Shown: one piece after another, positions 51,157-59,672 of the stretch
Position numbering within the stretch: position 1 is the first letter of the stretch
Layout of the letters: each line of letters begins with the position of its first letter
Source of the DNA: an uncultured Roseburia sp.
GTDB taxonomy: Bacteria > Bacillota > Clostridia > Lachnospirales > Lachnospiraceae
DNA: 64,000 nucleotides
Direction of reading: 5' to 3'
Assembly: GCA_947383215.1 (NCBI GenBank)
Contig: CANDCP010000004.1
Location: 51,935-115,934 of the forward strand
Program-made: the position numbers and the translations under genes
The notes under the pieces: model-generated
Databases searched by the model: none
What the model was told of the DNA's origin: nothing
What the model saw: only the letters and a program-made list of their open reading frames with translations

Positions 51157-52548
51157 TTACTTACATGCTGCGCCGATTGTCGTAAGGAAATCATCTACGC
51201 TTGTCGAACCGTTCGATACACCCTGAATCTCACTCTCAATTGCCGTTTTAAATGCGGATGGTCCACAATCGTTAATCGGAGTTCCCGAAACACTTGTTGC
51301 TTTATTTAAGATTTCGATAATCTGTTTTTGTAACTCTGTCTCATTTCCCGTCATATATTCGCTCTGATCCTGCGCAGACATTCCTACGCCGTTCTCCCAG
51401 CCATATTTCGAGAGCTTATCCGGCTGATACATAAAGTTCAAGAATTTAATAGCCTCGTCTTTCACCGCCGAATTTGCCGATACCGCATATCCGCCGCCGT
51501 TCCATGCCGCAATATCATTCGCTCCGCCTTTTCCGTCCTTCACAACCGGCATCGTAAACGCGCGGATATTGGTTCTGATCTCTTCGGAAATATCCTCGTT
51601 CAACGCCATGGAAGAATCCCAGCTTCCCATGCAGTACATTGCCGCCTGTCCGTTTGTAAATAAGTTCTGCGTTGTTCCGTAATCCTGGGAATCATATCCG
51701 GTCTGGAACATTCCCGCCGCCGCCGAGTCAACCAGAAGCTGTGTCGCGGTCTTTAACTCCGGCGCGGAAAAATCGCCGGTCGAAATCGCGTTGCTAATTA
51801 TATTTGAATGCTCTGTTCCCGCAACCTTTACAAGAAGGTCCGTCAAAAAGCACGCCATCGGCCAACCGTCGCCGCCGTCCATTGCAATCGGCGTGATGCC
51901 CGCATCTTTAATCGTCCCGCACAGTGTCATCAAATCCTCGTATGTAGACGGAACCTCCCAGGAATTATCCTCAAACATTTTCTGGTTGTAATAAATTAAC
52001 ATAATATCGGTATTTCTCGGAAGCCCGTAAAGCTTTCCGTCCTTTTTAAAGCCTTCCAGCGAGCCGGATATAAACTTGTAATCCGCATAATCGCCCTCGT
52101 TTAACTCTGCAAGCACGCCCGCGTCGAGTACCTCGTCAAGGAAAGAAGGCTGTCCCCAGATGCTTACCACATCCGGCATTCCGTCCATCGCGTACGCCTT
52201 AAACTTTGTCTTATATGCTTCCTCGTCAAGCGCCTCCACCTCGATTTTTACGTTCGGATTTGCCTCCATATACTCATCGATAATCATCTGCTCTACAAGA
52301 CCCTGTCCGTTTTTGCGGTCCGGAAGATTCGAAAACAGCTTGAGCGTTACATCCTCGCCGGAAGCTGTGTCGTCGCCGCTCTTATCATCCTCTTTGTCAT
52401 CGGCCTTATCGCCCTTTGCATCGGCCGAAGCGCTTGTCTTGTTATCCGAGCCTGTCTTCGTACTTTCCTTCTTGCTATCGCCGCAGCCCGCCAGCACAGA
52501 CACTGACATTGCCGCTACCAACAACGCTGCAATCAACTTTTTCTTCAT
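51157..52548 (-). CDS. Sugar-binding lipoprotein of the ABC transporter
   Basis: A 463-residue family 1 extracellular solute-binding protein. Signal peptide with LAGC (Cys22), then a long acidic Lys/Asp/Ser linker to about residue 65. The mature domain has LKLFSNLPDRKNGQG, DEYMEANPNVKIEVEAL and AMYCMGSWDSSMALNE, as in clostridial oligosaccharide-binding proteins. Sugar unknown. GGAGGT ribosome site. Its promoter carries an 18-bp element shared with the chemoreceptor gene. Confidence 0.93.
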   Translation of the reverse strand: MKKKLIAALLVAAMSVSVLAGCGDSKKESTKTGSDNKTSASADAKGDKADDKEDDKSGDDTASGEDVTLKLFSNLPDRKNGQGLVEQMIIDEYMEANPNVKIEVEALDEEAYKTKFKAYAMDGMPDVVSIWGQPSFLDEVLDAGVLAELNEGDYADYKFISGSLEGFKKDGKLYGLPRNTDIMLIYYNQKMFEDNSWEVPSTYEDLMTLCGTIKDAGITPIAMDGGDGWPMACFLTDLLVKVAGTEHSNIISNAISTGDFSAPELKTATQLLVDSAAAGMFQTGYDSQDYGTTQNLFTNGQAAMYCMGSWDSSMALNEDISEEIRTNIRAFTMPVVKDGKGGANDIAAWNGGGYAVSANSAVKDEAIKFLNFMYQPDKLSKYGWENGVGMSAQDQSEYMTGNETELQKQIIEILNKATSVSGTPINDCGPSAFKTAIESEIQGVSNGSTSVDDFLTTIGAACK

Positions 52549-52586
52549 TCTTTCTACCTCCCATTTGGTTGAATTTGTATATTCAA

Positions 52587-52647
52587 ATCATACCATCCGC
52601 CAAACAGGGATAACAGATACCAGAATTCCAAAATAGTGTAAAATTTT
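52587..52647 (-). promoter_or_regulatory. Promoter of the sugar ABC genes with shared 18-bp element
   Basis: The -10 TATGAT is at 52587-52592 (minus) with no good -35, as expected of an activated promoter. Upstream, AAAATTTTACACTATTTT (minus strand, 52630-52647) lies 37 bases from the -10. A 16/18 identical element at the same distance precedes the chemoreceptor gene. Confidence 0.7.
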
Positions 52648-52653
52648 CGGATA

Positions 52654-54705
52654 TTATTCCACCTGAAAACTGCTTACCTCTCCCGTCAGTCCGCACATAT
52701 TTTCATTTAACACCTCGGCCAGGGAATCAAGCTGCTTTACGTGAAGCATAAGCTTTTCCGCAATTCCCCCGACAGTCTCGACCGAGGCCGTAGTCTGCTC
52801 GATCACGCTGGATATCATCGCGATAGCGGTAAGCGTTCCCTCCCGGTCCGCGTCCGCGTGCGAAACCTTCCCCGCAATCGTATTCAATCCCTCAAACATC
52901 CGCTCCATATCCGTCTTCATCTCCACAAAAGCGCTTAATAGCCCGCGGACGCTGTTCGTCTGGGCGCGCACGATTTCCCCCGCGTCCTTTGTGCTCTCAA
53001 CGCTCGCCTCCATCTGCCGCTGTATGGTCTCAACGCTCCCTCTGATCTCATTCGCCGCATTTGACGACGCCTCCGCAAGTTTTCGGATTTCCTCCGCAAC
53101 AACGGAAAATCCCTTTCCGGCCTCCCCCGCGCGCGCCGCCTCTATGGAAGCGTTCAGCGATAAAAGATTTGTCTGCCCCGATATCTCATTTATCATATCC
53201 ACGAACTCTTCGATAAGGGCCGTCTGTTCCTTCAGCCCGTAAATGCTTCTCTCTACGTCCCCCGTTTTCTCATCCGCAAGCTCCGATTTCTCATTGAGCG
53301 CATTCATCGCCTCCATCCCCTGCTCTATCATCTGTCCGGTCCTGTCAATCTGGCGCTGCGCCCTTGTCACTTCCTCGCTGACCGCGCGGATATCCTCCGA
53401 GAGACGGTTGGATTTATCGAGGCATTCGGCCGCGCTCACCGCCTGGGATTCCATACCGATGCGAATCTCCTCAAGCGCTTCCGTAATGCTGCTGGAATAA
53501 CGCCCGATTTCATCGGAAGTTCCGCTCACCTGGTTTGTCGAATCCTCAAGCTGCCTCGTGGCGTTTTTCACCTTGCAGACAAGCTTTTTCGTTCCGTGCA
53601 CCATCCCGTTCATAGAATCCGCAAGGCTGGAAAATTCGTCTTTCCCCTTGACGCGCACTTCCACCGTCAGGTTTCCCTGGGCCACTTCCTCGACTTCCCT
53701 TACAACGCGCTTCATATTGCGCTGGATTCTCTCGGAAATCCAAAATCCCAAAAACAACGCCAAAAAAGACGCCGCTATCACGAGTACGAACGTCACGTTT
53801 CGTATCTCATATGCCTGGCTGACCACCGTACTCTCCGGCACCAGCGCGCACACAGCGGCGCCCGTCTTTTCACTCCGGCTGTATAAAAACAGATATTTTT
53901 CTCCCTCCATCCAAATAAAATCCGCTCCCGAAAGCTCTTCCGACTGCATGGCATCCTGGTAGAAATCCCACTCATAAAAATAAAATTCATTTTCCGGATC
54001 CGCGCATACCTCTCTTCCGTTCTCGGTAACAAACGCTACCGCCGCTTCCTCGCCGGCATCGAGCTTTTTTAATATCTCCCCGATTTCGGATTTTTTGATA
54101 TCGATCGTGACGCACGCTTTCCCGCCGTCAGACATACAGTTATAATTTAAAATATAATCTTCGTCCGAAATCCCGATCTGCTCGTCCGCGTACGCATGGC
54201 CGTCGTACCAGCCCGCGCTCACCTTCTCCTGCTCGTTCCACGCTTCCAAAAAGCCTTTCCTCTGGCTCTGATTTCCGCTGGTAAGCATCTCCACCTGTTC
54301 GCCCGTGATAATATAAATTCCGCTGATCATCGGGTTAACCACCGCGGATGTCCTAAGAGAATCTTTCGCCGTATTCAGCGCCTCGGCTCGTTTCGTCGGA
54401 TTATTTTCATACAATCCGAGATAATACTGCGAGAGCTGCGTATCATAGGCGTATTTAAACGCCTCCGACTCAATCAGCTTGCATCCGTAATCAATATATT
54501 CCACAATCGTGTTTAACGTCTGCACCGTGGATTCCGTATATTTCTCTTCCATACCGGCCGCCGCCTTCCGATAAGAAAAAAAACCTACGAGAATTACGCA
54601 GACGATCGGCACGATAAAACAAATCGCAATTTGCCTGCGAATACCGAATTTTCTGCCTCTGCGCCTCTTAACTTTCATTCCCTTATTTTTCTTTTGTCTC
54701 TTCAT
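52654..54705 (-). CDS. Methyl-accepting chemotaxis protein
   Basis: A 683-residue chemoreceptor. Very basic N-terminus ([18 protein letters not shown]), helix 1 at about 24-46, extracytoplasmic sensor of about 260 residues (Cache-like), helix 2 at about 307-327, HAMP ([19 protein letters not shown]), then a long cytoplasmic coiled coil. The signalling tip is [18 protein letters not shown], with the usual [15 protein letters not shown] after it. No C-terminal CheR pentapeptide. AGGAGGG ribosome site. It sits between the sugar ABC/two-component cluster and dlt, and shares the promoter element of the sugar-binding gene. Confidence 0.95.
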   Translation of the reverse strand: MKRQKKNKGMKVKRRRGRKFGIRRQIAICFIVPIVCVILVGFFSYRKAAAGMEEKYTESTVQTLNTIVEYIDYGCKLIESEAFKYAYDTQLSQYYLGLYENNPTKRAEALNTAKDSLRTSAVVNPMISGIYIITGEQVEMLTSGNQSQRKGFLEAWNEQEKVSAGWYDGHAYADEQIGISDEDYILNYNCMSDGGKACVTIDIKKSEIGEILKKLDAGEEAAVAFVTENGREVCADPENEFYFYEWDFYQDAMQSEELSGADFIWMEGEKYLFLYSRSEKTGAAVCALVPESTVVSQAYEIRNVTFVLVIAASFLALFLGFWISERIQRNMKRVVREVEEVAQGNLTVEVRVKGKDEFSSLADSMNGMVHGTKKLVCKVKNATRQLEDSTNQVSGTSDEIGRYSSSITEALEEIRIGMESQAVSAAECLDKSNRLSEDIRAVSEEVTRAQRQIDRTGQMIEQGMEAMNALNEKSELADEKTGDVERSIYGLKEQTALIEEFVDMINEISGQTNLLSLNASIEAARAGEAGKGFSVVAEEIRKLAEASSNAANEIRGSVETIQRQMEASVESTKDAGEIVRAQTNSVRGLLSAFVEMKTDMERMFEGLNTIAGKVSHADADREGTLTAIAMISSVIEQTTASVETVGGIAEKLMLHVKQLDSLAEVLNENMCGLTGEVSSFQVE

Positions 54706-54758
54706 ACCTGAACCCTCCTGATATCGCCCCGGGCCGTTCGTCCCGTTATCCCACTTTT

Positions 54759-54819
54759 ATTATCAGGCGTTTTTTCTCAAATAAGAAGGGTATAATATTC
54801 GAAAATGGTGTACAATTTT
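54759..54819 (-). promoter_or_regulatory. Promoter of the chemoreceptor gene with shared 18-bp element
   Basis: The -10 GATAAT is at 54759-54764 (minus). The element AAAATTGTACACCATTTT lies at 54802-54819, again 37 bases upstream. It touches the stop codon of dltX and adjoins a CAATTTTAAAATTG palindrome. Confidence 0.7.
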
Positions 54820-54979
54820 AAAATTGCTCGTAAATAAACACAGGCGCGGATGAATCCTTTGACGTCAGAAAATAAATCCACAGCGCGACGAAAATCAGGT
54901 AAAAAACGAGCGTTCTTCCCGCAAACGCAAGCTTTTCGTTATTTTTCCAACGCTTTATAAAAACGATAAATCTGTTCAT
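54818..54979 (-). CDS. dltX: DltX, small teichoic acid D-alanylation protein
   Basis: A 53-residue protein: basic N-terminus (MNRFIVFIKRWKNNEK), one hydrophobic helix (about residues 22-38, RTLVFYLIFVALWIYFL), a short polar stretch, and the C-terminus FIYEQF. The aromatic C-terminal motif FxYxxF and a single helix are the known hallmarks of DltX, which works with DltB and DltD in moving D-alanine to teichoic acid. The start lies inside dltD in another frame, with a 41-base overlap. Usually dltX precedes dltA; here it ends the operon. Too short for common gene-size cut-offs. Start choice is the only uncertainty. Confidence 0.8.
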   Translation of the reverse strand: MNRFIVFIKRWKNNEKLAFAGRTLVFYLIFVALWIYFLTSKDSSAPVFIYEQF

Positions 54980-56096
54980 TCATATCCACCAGTCCTTTCA
55001 ACGCCGGATGCGAGTTATCCTCAAAATAATAAGGCTCATACTCATTCGAAGACAAATCCGCGTACGACGCCCCAAAAGCCTCTGCGAGCTCTTTCGTCCT
55101 GTCATACAGCGCGCTTCTCTCTTTCTGTTCCAGCTCAAGATAATCGTACCAATATCCGTTAAACGGAAGCATCACGACAAGCACGTCAATCCCATTGTCG
55201 CCGCATACCTGAAGAAAACATTCCAGATCCTCAAATTCCTTAGAATCCACGCAATACGCCGGCTTTTTCACCCCGCCTTTCTCTATCAAATCCCGGTATT
55301 CTTTTTCATATACAGCGTCTAACATGCCATATTCATTGTTATCTGCAATTTTTTTGCCGTTCTCCTTTGCCTGCTTATACAGAGCGTTCCAGTCAATTTC
55401 TCTCTGCCGCCGTTCTTCTTTGCGGGCCCGATTGCTTACCACGCTCTTCAAAAACAGCCCCGTGTCCGTGCGTTCCTTCACCAAAAACTCGCGCCAACGG
55501 CCAAGGCTCTCTTTTTGATCTTCCCCGCCGTACAGCTTAATATCCGTCTCTATTTTCTCAAGCAGCGCGCAATTGTCCGACGCAAGCTCTCTCGCCCGCT
55601 CTGTCACATACCGCTTTGTCTCTCTCCCAATCTTATCATTTTTCAGAAACGTGAGAAACGCATCCTCCGAAAAGGAGGCGCCGAACGCGCTCTTTTTCAC
55701 CCCGCCGTCTTTAAACCACTGCGGAGACACGATAATAACGGCTTTTTTTTCGCTTAACGCTTCCCCCAGCGCTCCCGCCGTTATGGCGTGCGTGAGCGAC
55801 TGATAACCCGCCTGCCCGATACAGACCGGATCCATATCGCTATCTTTGAAAACAGAATTTACGCCGAATTCCGTATTCTGTCCATGCCGAAGCTCGGACG
55901 AACCGAAGATAGCGACCGCATTTTCACTCCTGAGGAGCTGCGCCAGCCCGTCTGTGCACATAAATTTCGACGGCTCGATCCATGTCCCCAGACGGATCGT
56001 ATATTCCGGCAGCCCTCCGTGCGCCGTCATATGAATCCCCGCGGCCGTCAGAAAAAACAGTACGAACGCGGCTATAAACGCTTTTATATTTTTCAT
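54939..56096 (-). CDS. dltD: D-alanyl transfer protein DltD
   Basis: A 385-residue membrane-anchored SGNH-type hydrolase. N-terminal helix at about 5-25. The active-site serine is in AIFGSSELRHG at about residue 67, and the Asp/His pair is in YFEDNSHPALKG near the C-terminus. It acts outside the cell to pass D-alanine to lipoteichoic acid. The ATG overlaps the dltC stop (ATGA), so it is coupled. Confidence 0.93.
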   Translation of the reverse strand: MKNIKAFIAAFVLFFLTAAGIHMTAHGGLPEYTIRLGTWIEPSKFMCTDGLAQLLRSENAVAIFGSSELRHGQNTEFGVNSVFKDSDMDPVCIGQAGYQSLTHAITAGALGEALSEKKAVIIVSPQWFKDGGVKKSAFGASFSEDAFLTFLKNDKIGRETKRYVTERARELASDNCALLEKIETDIKLYGGEDQKESLGRWREFLVKERTDTGLFLKSVVSNRARKEERRQREIDWNALYKQAKENGKKIADNNEYGMLDAVYEKEYRDLIEKGGVKKPAYCVDSKEFEDLECFLQVCGDNGIDVLVVMLPFNGYWYDYLELEQKERSALYDRTKELAEAFGASYADLSSNEYEPYYFEDNSHPALKGLVDMNEQIYRFYKALEK

Positions 56097-56338
56097 AATC
56101 CAGGCTCCTGCATCTTTTTTTCCAAAAGCGCAAGAATCTTGTTCGGCGTATTCATATCTTCCCTCTTTACCTCGGACGGCGCAATTACAATCGAAAATTC
56201 CTCCTCAATCCGGACAAGCAGCTCCGCAAACCCAAGAGAATCGAGCAGATCCTCCTCAAATAAATCGATCTCTCTCTCTTCCCTCACAACCTCGTCCTCA
56301 CAGATTTCCTCGAGTATATCCATAAGCTTCTCTACCAT
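56093..56338 (-). CDS. dltC: D-alanine carrier protein DltC
   Basis: An 81-residue acyl-carrier-like protein. S34 in EEDLLDSLGFAEL is the phosphopantetheine site. It carries D-alanine from DltA to DltB. 35 bases follow dltB. Acidic, as usual. Confidence 0.94.
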   Translation of the reverse strand: MVEKLMDILEEICEDEVVREEREIDLFEEDLLDSLGFAELLVRIEEEFSIVIAPSEVKREDMNTPNKILALLEKKMQEPGL

Positions 56339-56373
56339 AATTCTATTCCTCCATTTTTATCCGAATCCGGGCG

Positions 56374-57522
56374 TTAAAATAAATGTCCCGAAAAAATTAA
56401 AAACCCAAACATAACAAGATTTAATGTCGCAAACCAGGACAGTATGCCATACCACCGCTTTTTCTTGTTTCTTTTATAAAACTTCGACTTTTTCTGATAG
56501 ACCTCTGTTCCCGCCAAAAGCAGGCCGTGATACAGACCGTACGCGACATAATGCAGGCTTAATCCGTGCCATACTCCCATCAGAAGCATATTGACAAGAA
56601 ATCCCACGGCCGCTCCCCGCAGCCGGTCTTTAAACCACTTATTTTTCATCCCAAGCATCACAAAACGCGAAAAGACAAAATCCCGAAACCACTCTGACAG
56701 CGAAATATGCCAGCGCGCCCAAAAATCTTTCATATCAACGCTCACAAACGGTTTCCTGAAATTATCCGGCACACAGATCCCAAGCATATATCCGCTTCCT
56801 ACGGCCATCAGGCTGTATCCTGCAAAATCAAAAAACAGATAAAATCCGTAACTGTACGCGTAGCCTGCCAGATGCATAAAACTTCGCCCGTCGAACACCG
56901 TCATAATCTGATAGAAAATATCAGCAAGCACAAATTTATAGAGCAGTCCCTGCATCAGCTTCATAAGACCCGCCCCGAAAAGCTCTAAAAATTCCCCTCT
57001 CTCATAGTCTCTGCAAAAATCCGCCTCAAATCTGCGGCTCCTGTCGATCGGCCCGCAGCTGAAGGTAGGAAAAAACAAAAGATACGCGCAAAAATTCATC
57101 ACACTGATATCTTCTATCACGCCGTCGTACATTTCTATAATGATCTGGACGACGCGAAAGGTAAGATAGGAAATTCCCACAAACTGAAACCAGCCCGTCT
57201 CTTTGAAATACGGCAGCTCACAGAGCTTTAAAAGTATCAGCGGCAAAATTGAAAATAACACGAACGTCCGGTAGCGCCACGCGCTTCTTTTATACCTTCT
57301 TCGAACCATCCCGTACAGCTTTACCAACGTAAGCTCCAACAGAAAATATATCAGAAAATACAGAAGCTGACGCGGACTTTTTATCAGCACCGCCCCCGTG
57401 ATCAGAACGGACGTCCCTAAAATATAAATTCTGCGAAACCGTCCGCGCTCTCCCATGACAAGGGCGCCAAGCAGCGCGAGCGTAAGCGGCGCAAAGAACG
57501 TTATCCCACTGTAAAAGCTCAT
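56374..57522 (-). CDS. dltB: D-alanyl transfer membrane O-acyltransferase DltB
   Basis: A 382-residue MBOAT-family protein with about eleven helices. The conserved VGISYLTFRVVQIIIE, FFPTFSCGPIDR and FFDFAGYSLMAVGSGYMLG segments are present, and the catalytic histidine is in MGVWHGLSLHYVAYG. It accepts D-alanine from DltC. Start overlaps the dltA stop as ATGA. Confidence 0.95.
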   Translation of the reverse strand: MSFYSGITFFAPLTLALLGALVMGERGRFRRIYILGTSVLITGAVLIKSPRQLLYFLIYFLLELTLVKLYGMVRRRYKRSAWRYRTFVLFSILPLILLKLCELPYFKETGWFQFVGISYLTFRVVQIIIEMYDGVIEDISVMNFCAYLLFFPTFSCGPIDRSRRFEADFCRDYERGEFLELFGAGLMKLMQGLLYKFVLADIFYQIMTVFDGRSFMHLAGYAYSYGFYLFFDFAGYSLMAVGSGYMLGICVPDNFRKPFVSVDMKDFWARWHISLSEWFRDFVFSRFVMLGMKNKWFKDRLRGAAVGFLVNMLLMGVWHGLSLHYVAYGLYHGLLLAGTEVYQKKSKFYKRNKKKRWYGILSWFATLNLVMFGFLIFSGHLF

Positions 57523-59054
57523 GAAACCAGTCCTCCGAGATATTTGCGGTCTGCCTTCCCGTGGTTGGTCATAGGGATTTCGTCAATATATTTAATTTTT
57601 TTCGGTATCATATAAGACGGGAGCAGCTCCTTTAACTCCTTTTTCACTTCCCTGGCAAACTCGTTCGTGCTTTTCCCGCTGATCTCTCCGGTCACAAACG
57701 CCGTCAGGCTGTTCACCTTCCCCTCTTTTATCGTCGGCACCACAACCGCGTGGCGGATCTGCGGAAGCCTGGCCATATTGTTCTCAATATCTTCAATCTC
57801 AATCCGGTATCCGTGCAGCTTGACCTGAAGATCGATTCGCCCGTTATAATAAAGCAGCCCGTTCTTTTGATACCCCGCGTCTCCCGTGCGGTATGCGCGC
57901 CAGTCGTCCCCGTTCCTGTTACAGACGGTAAACGCCTTTTCGGTCAGGTCGGGTCTGCGGTAATATCCCGGACTGACCGTATTTCCGATAATCACAATTT
58001 CCCCCTGCTCTCCCTCCGGCAGGCTCTGTCCGTTTTCATCCCAAATTTCAATCCAGGTATTCGGCTTTTCGTATCCGACCGGAAGCGATTTCCCCTCTCT
58101 TACCGTCCGCTCAAGCAGTTCTTTTGTTATTTCCACCTCCGTCACGGCTACGGTAGACTCTGTCGGACCGTATGTATTGATAATTTTCGCTCCCGGAAAC
58201 CGCTCTGTCAGCCTCTGCGCCGTAGCCGTCGTCAGCACCTCGCCGCAGAACAGAAACGTCTTAAGATTCGGCAGCAGCTCCCGGTTAAATTTCCTGTCGC
58301 TTAAGCATACGTCCGCAAAGGAAGGCGTAGACACCCACACCTGAATATCCGCACGCTCCATGAAGGAATACATCGCGTTATAATCGCTCTGCAGTTCTTT
58401 TTCCATTGTATAGAGCGTCCCTCCGCAGGCAAGGCAAGTATACAAATCCATCACGGACAGGTCAAAGGAAAACGGAGCCTGATTTAAAAAGTGCGCCCCT
58501 CTTTTCTCCCCGCTGCCGCCTCCAAGCTCCACGGACCACTCCAGATAGTGATTCAGACAATCGAGCGTAATCTGCACCCCCTTCGGCTTTCCGGTGCTTC
58601 CCGATGTGAAAATAATATAATAATTATCCCCGCCCGTCACCTGCCGGTTTCCGTTATCACTCTCCGGGAAAGAACGCGCGATTTCCCGTATCTTCTCCAT
58701 CCCGACCAGAGGCCTTCCGAAAGCTTCCAGCTCTCCCTCCACTGCAAAAATCAGCTCCGGCTCCACACTCTCAATCGTCTCATTTACACGCGACATCGGT
58801 ATGGAAATATCCTGCGGACAATATGCGCGTCCCGCTTTCACACATGCCAGAAAACAAACAATCATATATGGATTCTTATGACCATAGACAATCACGGGCG
58901 TCTTACTCTGTCCGTAATTGCGGTATATCCACGCCGCCAGACGGTTCGAGTATTCCTCCAGCTCCATATATGTAAGCGCCTCCCCGCTTCCCTGTATGGC
59001 GATCCTCTCCCCCTGCGTCCCGGCAAGCTCTTTGATCCTTTCCAGTATGTTCAT
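57519..59054 (-). CDS. dltA: D-alanine-carrier protein ligase DltA
   Basis: A 511-residue adenylating enzyme that activates D-alanine with ATP and loads DltC. The phosphate-binding loop is IIFTSGSTGKPKG (about 148-160), followed by NTYGPTESTVAVTE, YRTGDAGYQKNGLLYYNGRID and the C-terminal lysine in TNHGKADRKYL. Start at 59054 (MNILERIKEL) has AAGGAA upstream. First gene of dltA-B-C-D-X, behind an extended -10 promoter with tandem repeats. Confidence 0.95.
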   Translation of the reverse strand: MNILERIKELAGTQGERIAIQGSGEALTYMELEEYSNRLAAWIYRNYGQSKTPVIVYGHKNPYMIVCFLACVKAGRAYCPQDISIPMSRVNETIESVEPELIFAVEGELEAFGRPLVGMEKIREIARSFPESDNGNRQVTGGDNYYIIFTSGSTGKPKGVQITLDCLNHYLEWSVELGGGSGEKRGAHFLNQAPFSFDLSVMDLYTCLACGGTLYTMEKELQSDYNAMYSFMERADIQVWVSTPSFADVCLSDRKFNRELLPNLKTFLFCGEVLTTATAQRLTERFPGAKIINTYGPTESTVAVTEVEITKELLERTVREGKSLPVGYEKPNTWIEIWDENGQSLPEGEQGEIVIIGNTVSPGYYRRPDLTEKAFTVCNRNGDDWRAYRTGDAGYQKNGLLYYNGRIDLQVKLHGYRIEIEDIENNMARLPQIRHAVVVPTIKEGKVNSLTAFVTGEISGKSTNEFAREVKKELKELLPSYMIPKKIKYIDEIPMTNHGKADRKYLGGLVS

Positions 59055-59093
59055 TCGTATTCCTTCTTTCTCCACTTGGTTTATTTTTTATGA

Positions 59094-59152
59094 ATTATAG
59101 CATAAATTAATTACAGTAAGGCAATTCTTAAGAATTCTTAAACAATCTTAAG
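59094..59152 (-). promoter_or_regulatory. dlt promoter with three 10-bp direct repeats
   Basis: Extended -10 (TGC-TATAAT, core at 59094-59099) with a poor -35 region (GCCTTA, about 59117-59122). Immediately upstream, CTTAAG, CTTAAA and CTTAAG recur at 59127, 59137 and 59147 on the plus strand, a strict 10-bp period, in a fuller unit AATTCTTAAR. This is the pattern of an OmpR-family response-regulator site. Confidence 0.7.
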
Positions 59153-59248
59153 CATTTGTACTTATTTGACTGTAAATCTTTAATTGAAGGGAAAATTGGG
59201 GAAGATATGAGTATAAGGCAGATGAAGTTATTGATGGAAGAGCTCTCT

Positions 59249-59326
59249 TTAAAAACAAAAAATATGAGACAGTTCCGCAGAAATCTTAGGCCTTGAAAAA
59301 GCCTAAAATTCCGCGAACTGTCTCAT
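59249..59326 (-). terminator. Long terminator of the tRNA operon
   Basis: ATGAGACAGTTC...GCCTAAGA-type arms (59264-59291 and 59301-59326) form a long near-perfect stem. In the minus direction it is followed by ATTTTTTGTTTTT. Between it and the tRNA genes (59327-59434) I see only unstructured spacer. Confidence 0.8.
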
Positions 59327-59434
59327 CCCTGTATCGTCGGGTTAAAAACCGGTATGAACCGACAACCCTTTCCGATCTCCATACCCAACCGCCTGTCAAA
59401 ATTCTTTACAGCAATTGAAGCAAGAGTATCCAAG

Positions 59435-59508
<74 letters not shown>

Positions 59509-59532
59509 ATAGACACAATTCCTGTGTCTTCA

Positions 59533-59612
59533 TACAGGCAACAGGACTTGAACCTGCACGGTCTCCCACCAGAACCTAAATCTGGCGCGTCTGCCAATTC
59601 CGCCATGCCTGC
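59533..59612 (-). tRNA. tRNA-Leu (TAG)
   Basis: An 80-base class II-like tRNA. Anticodon stem CCAGA/TCTGG encloses TTTAGGT (TAG, reads CUA/CUN). D region GGCGGAATTGGCAGACGC is typical of tRNA-Leu; short variable arm; T loop TTCAAGT. The first acceptor pair is G-U. Confidence 0.9.
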
Positions 59613-59633
59613 CCGCCATATGATGACTTTTAA

Positions 59634-59662
59634 ATTTTACCCTATATCACCGTCCCCGTCAA
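59634..59662 (-). promoter_or_regulatory. Promoter of the tRNA-Leu/tRNA-Ile unit
   Basis: Minus-strand TTGACG (59657-59662), 17 bases, TAAAAT (59634-59639). Confidence 0.7.
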
Positions 59663-59672
59663 GAAGTTTTCC

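Noticed and set aside
53558-53962. Long open frames opposite the chemoreceptor, lon, ileS, glgP and other genes
   Set aside because: They mirror the codon pattern of real genes on the other strand and lack ribosome sites or recognisable domains.
59207-59296. A 29-codon plus-strand frame with a GGGGAAG ribosome-like site and a weak promoter
   Set aside because: Its last third lies in the long stem that serves as the tRNA-operon terminator on the other strand, and the peptide has no recognisable features.
59264-59326. Inverted repeat as the end of a mobile element or MITE
   Set aside because: A U-rich tail and location after the tRNA genes explain it as a terminator, and no second copy or target duplication was seen.
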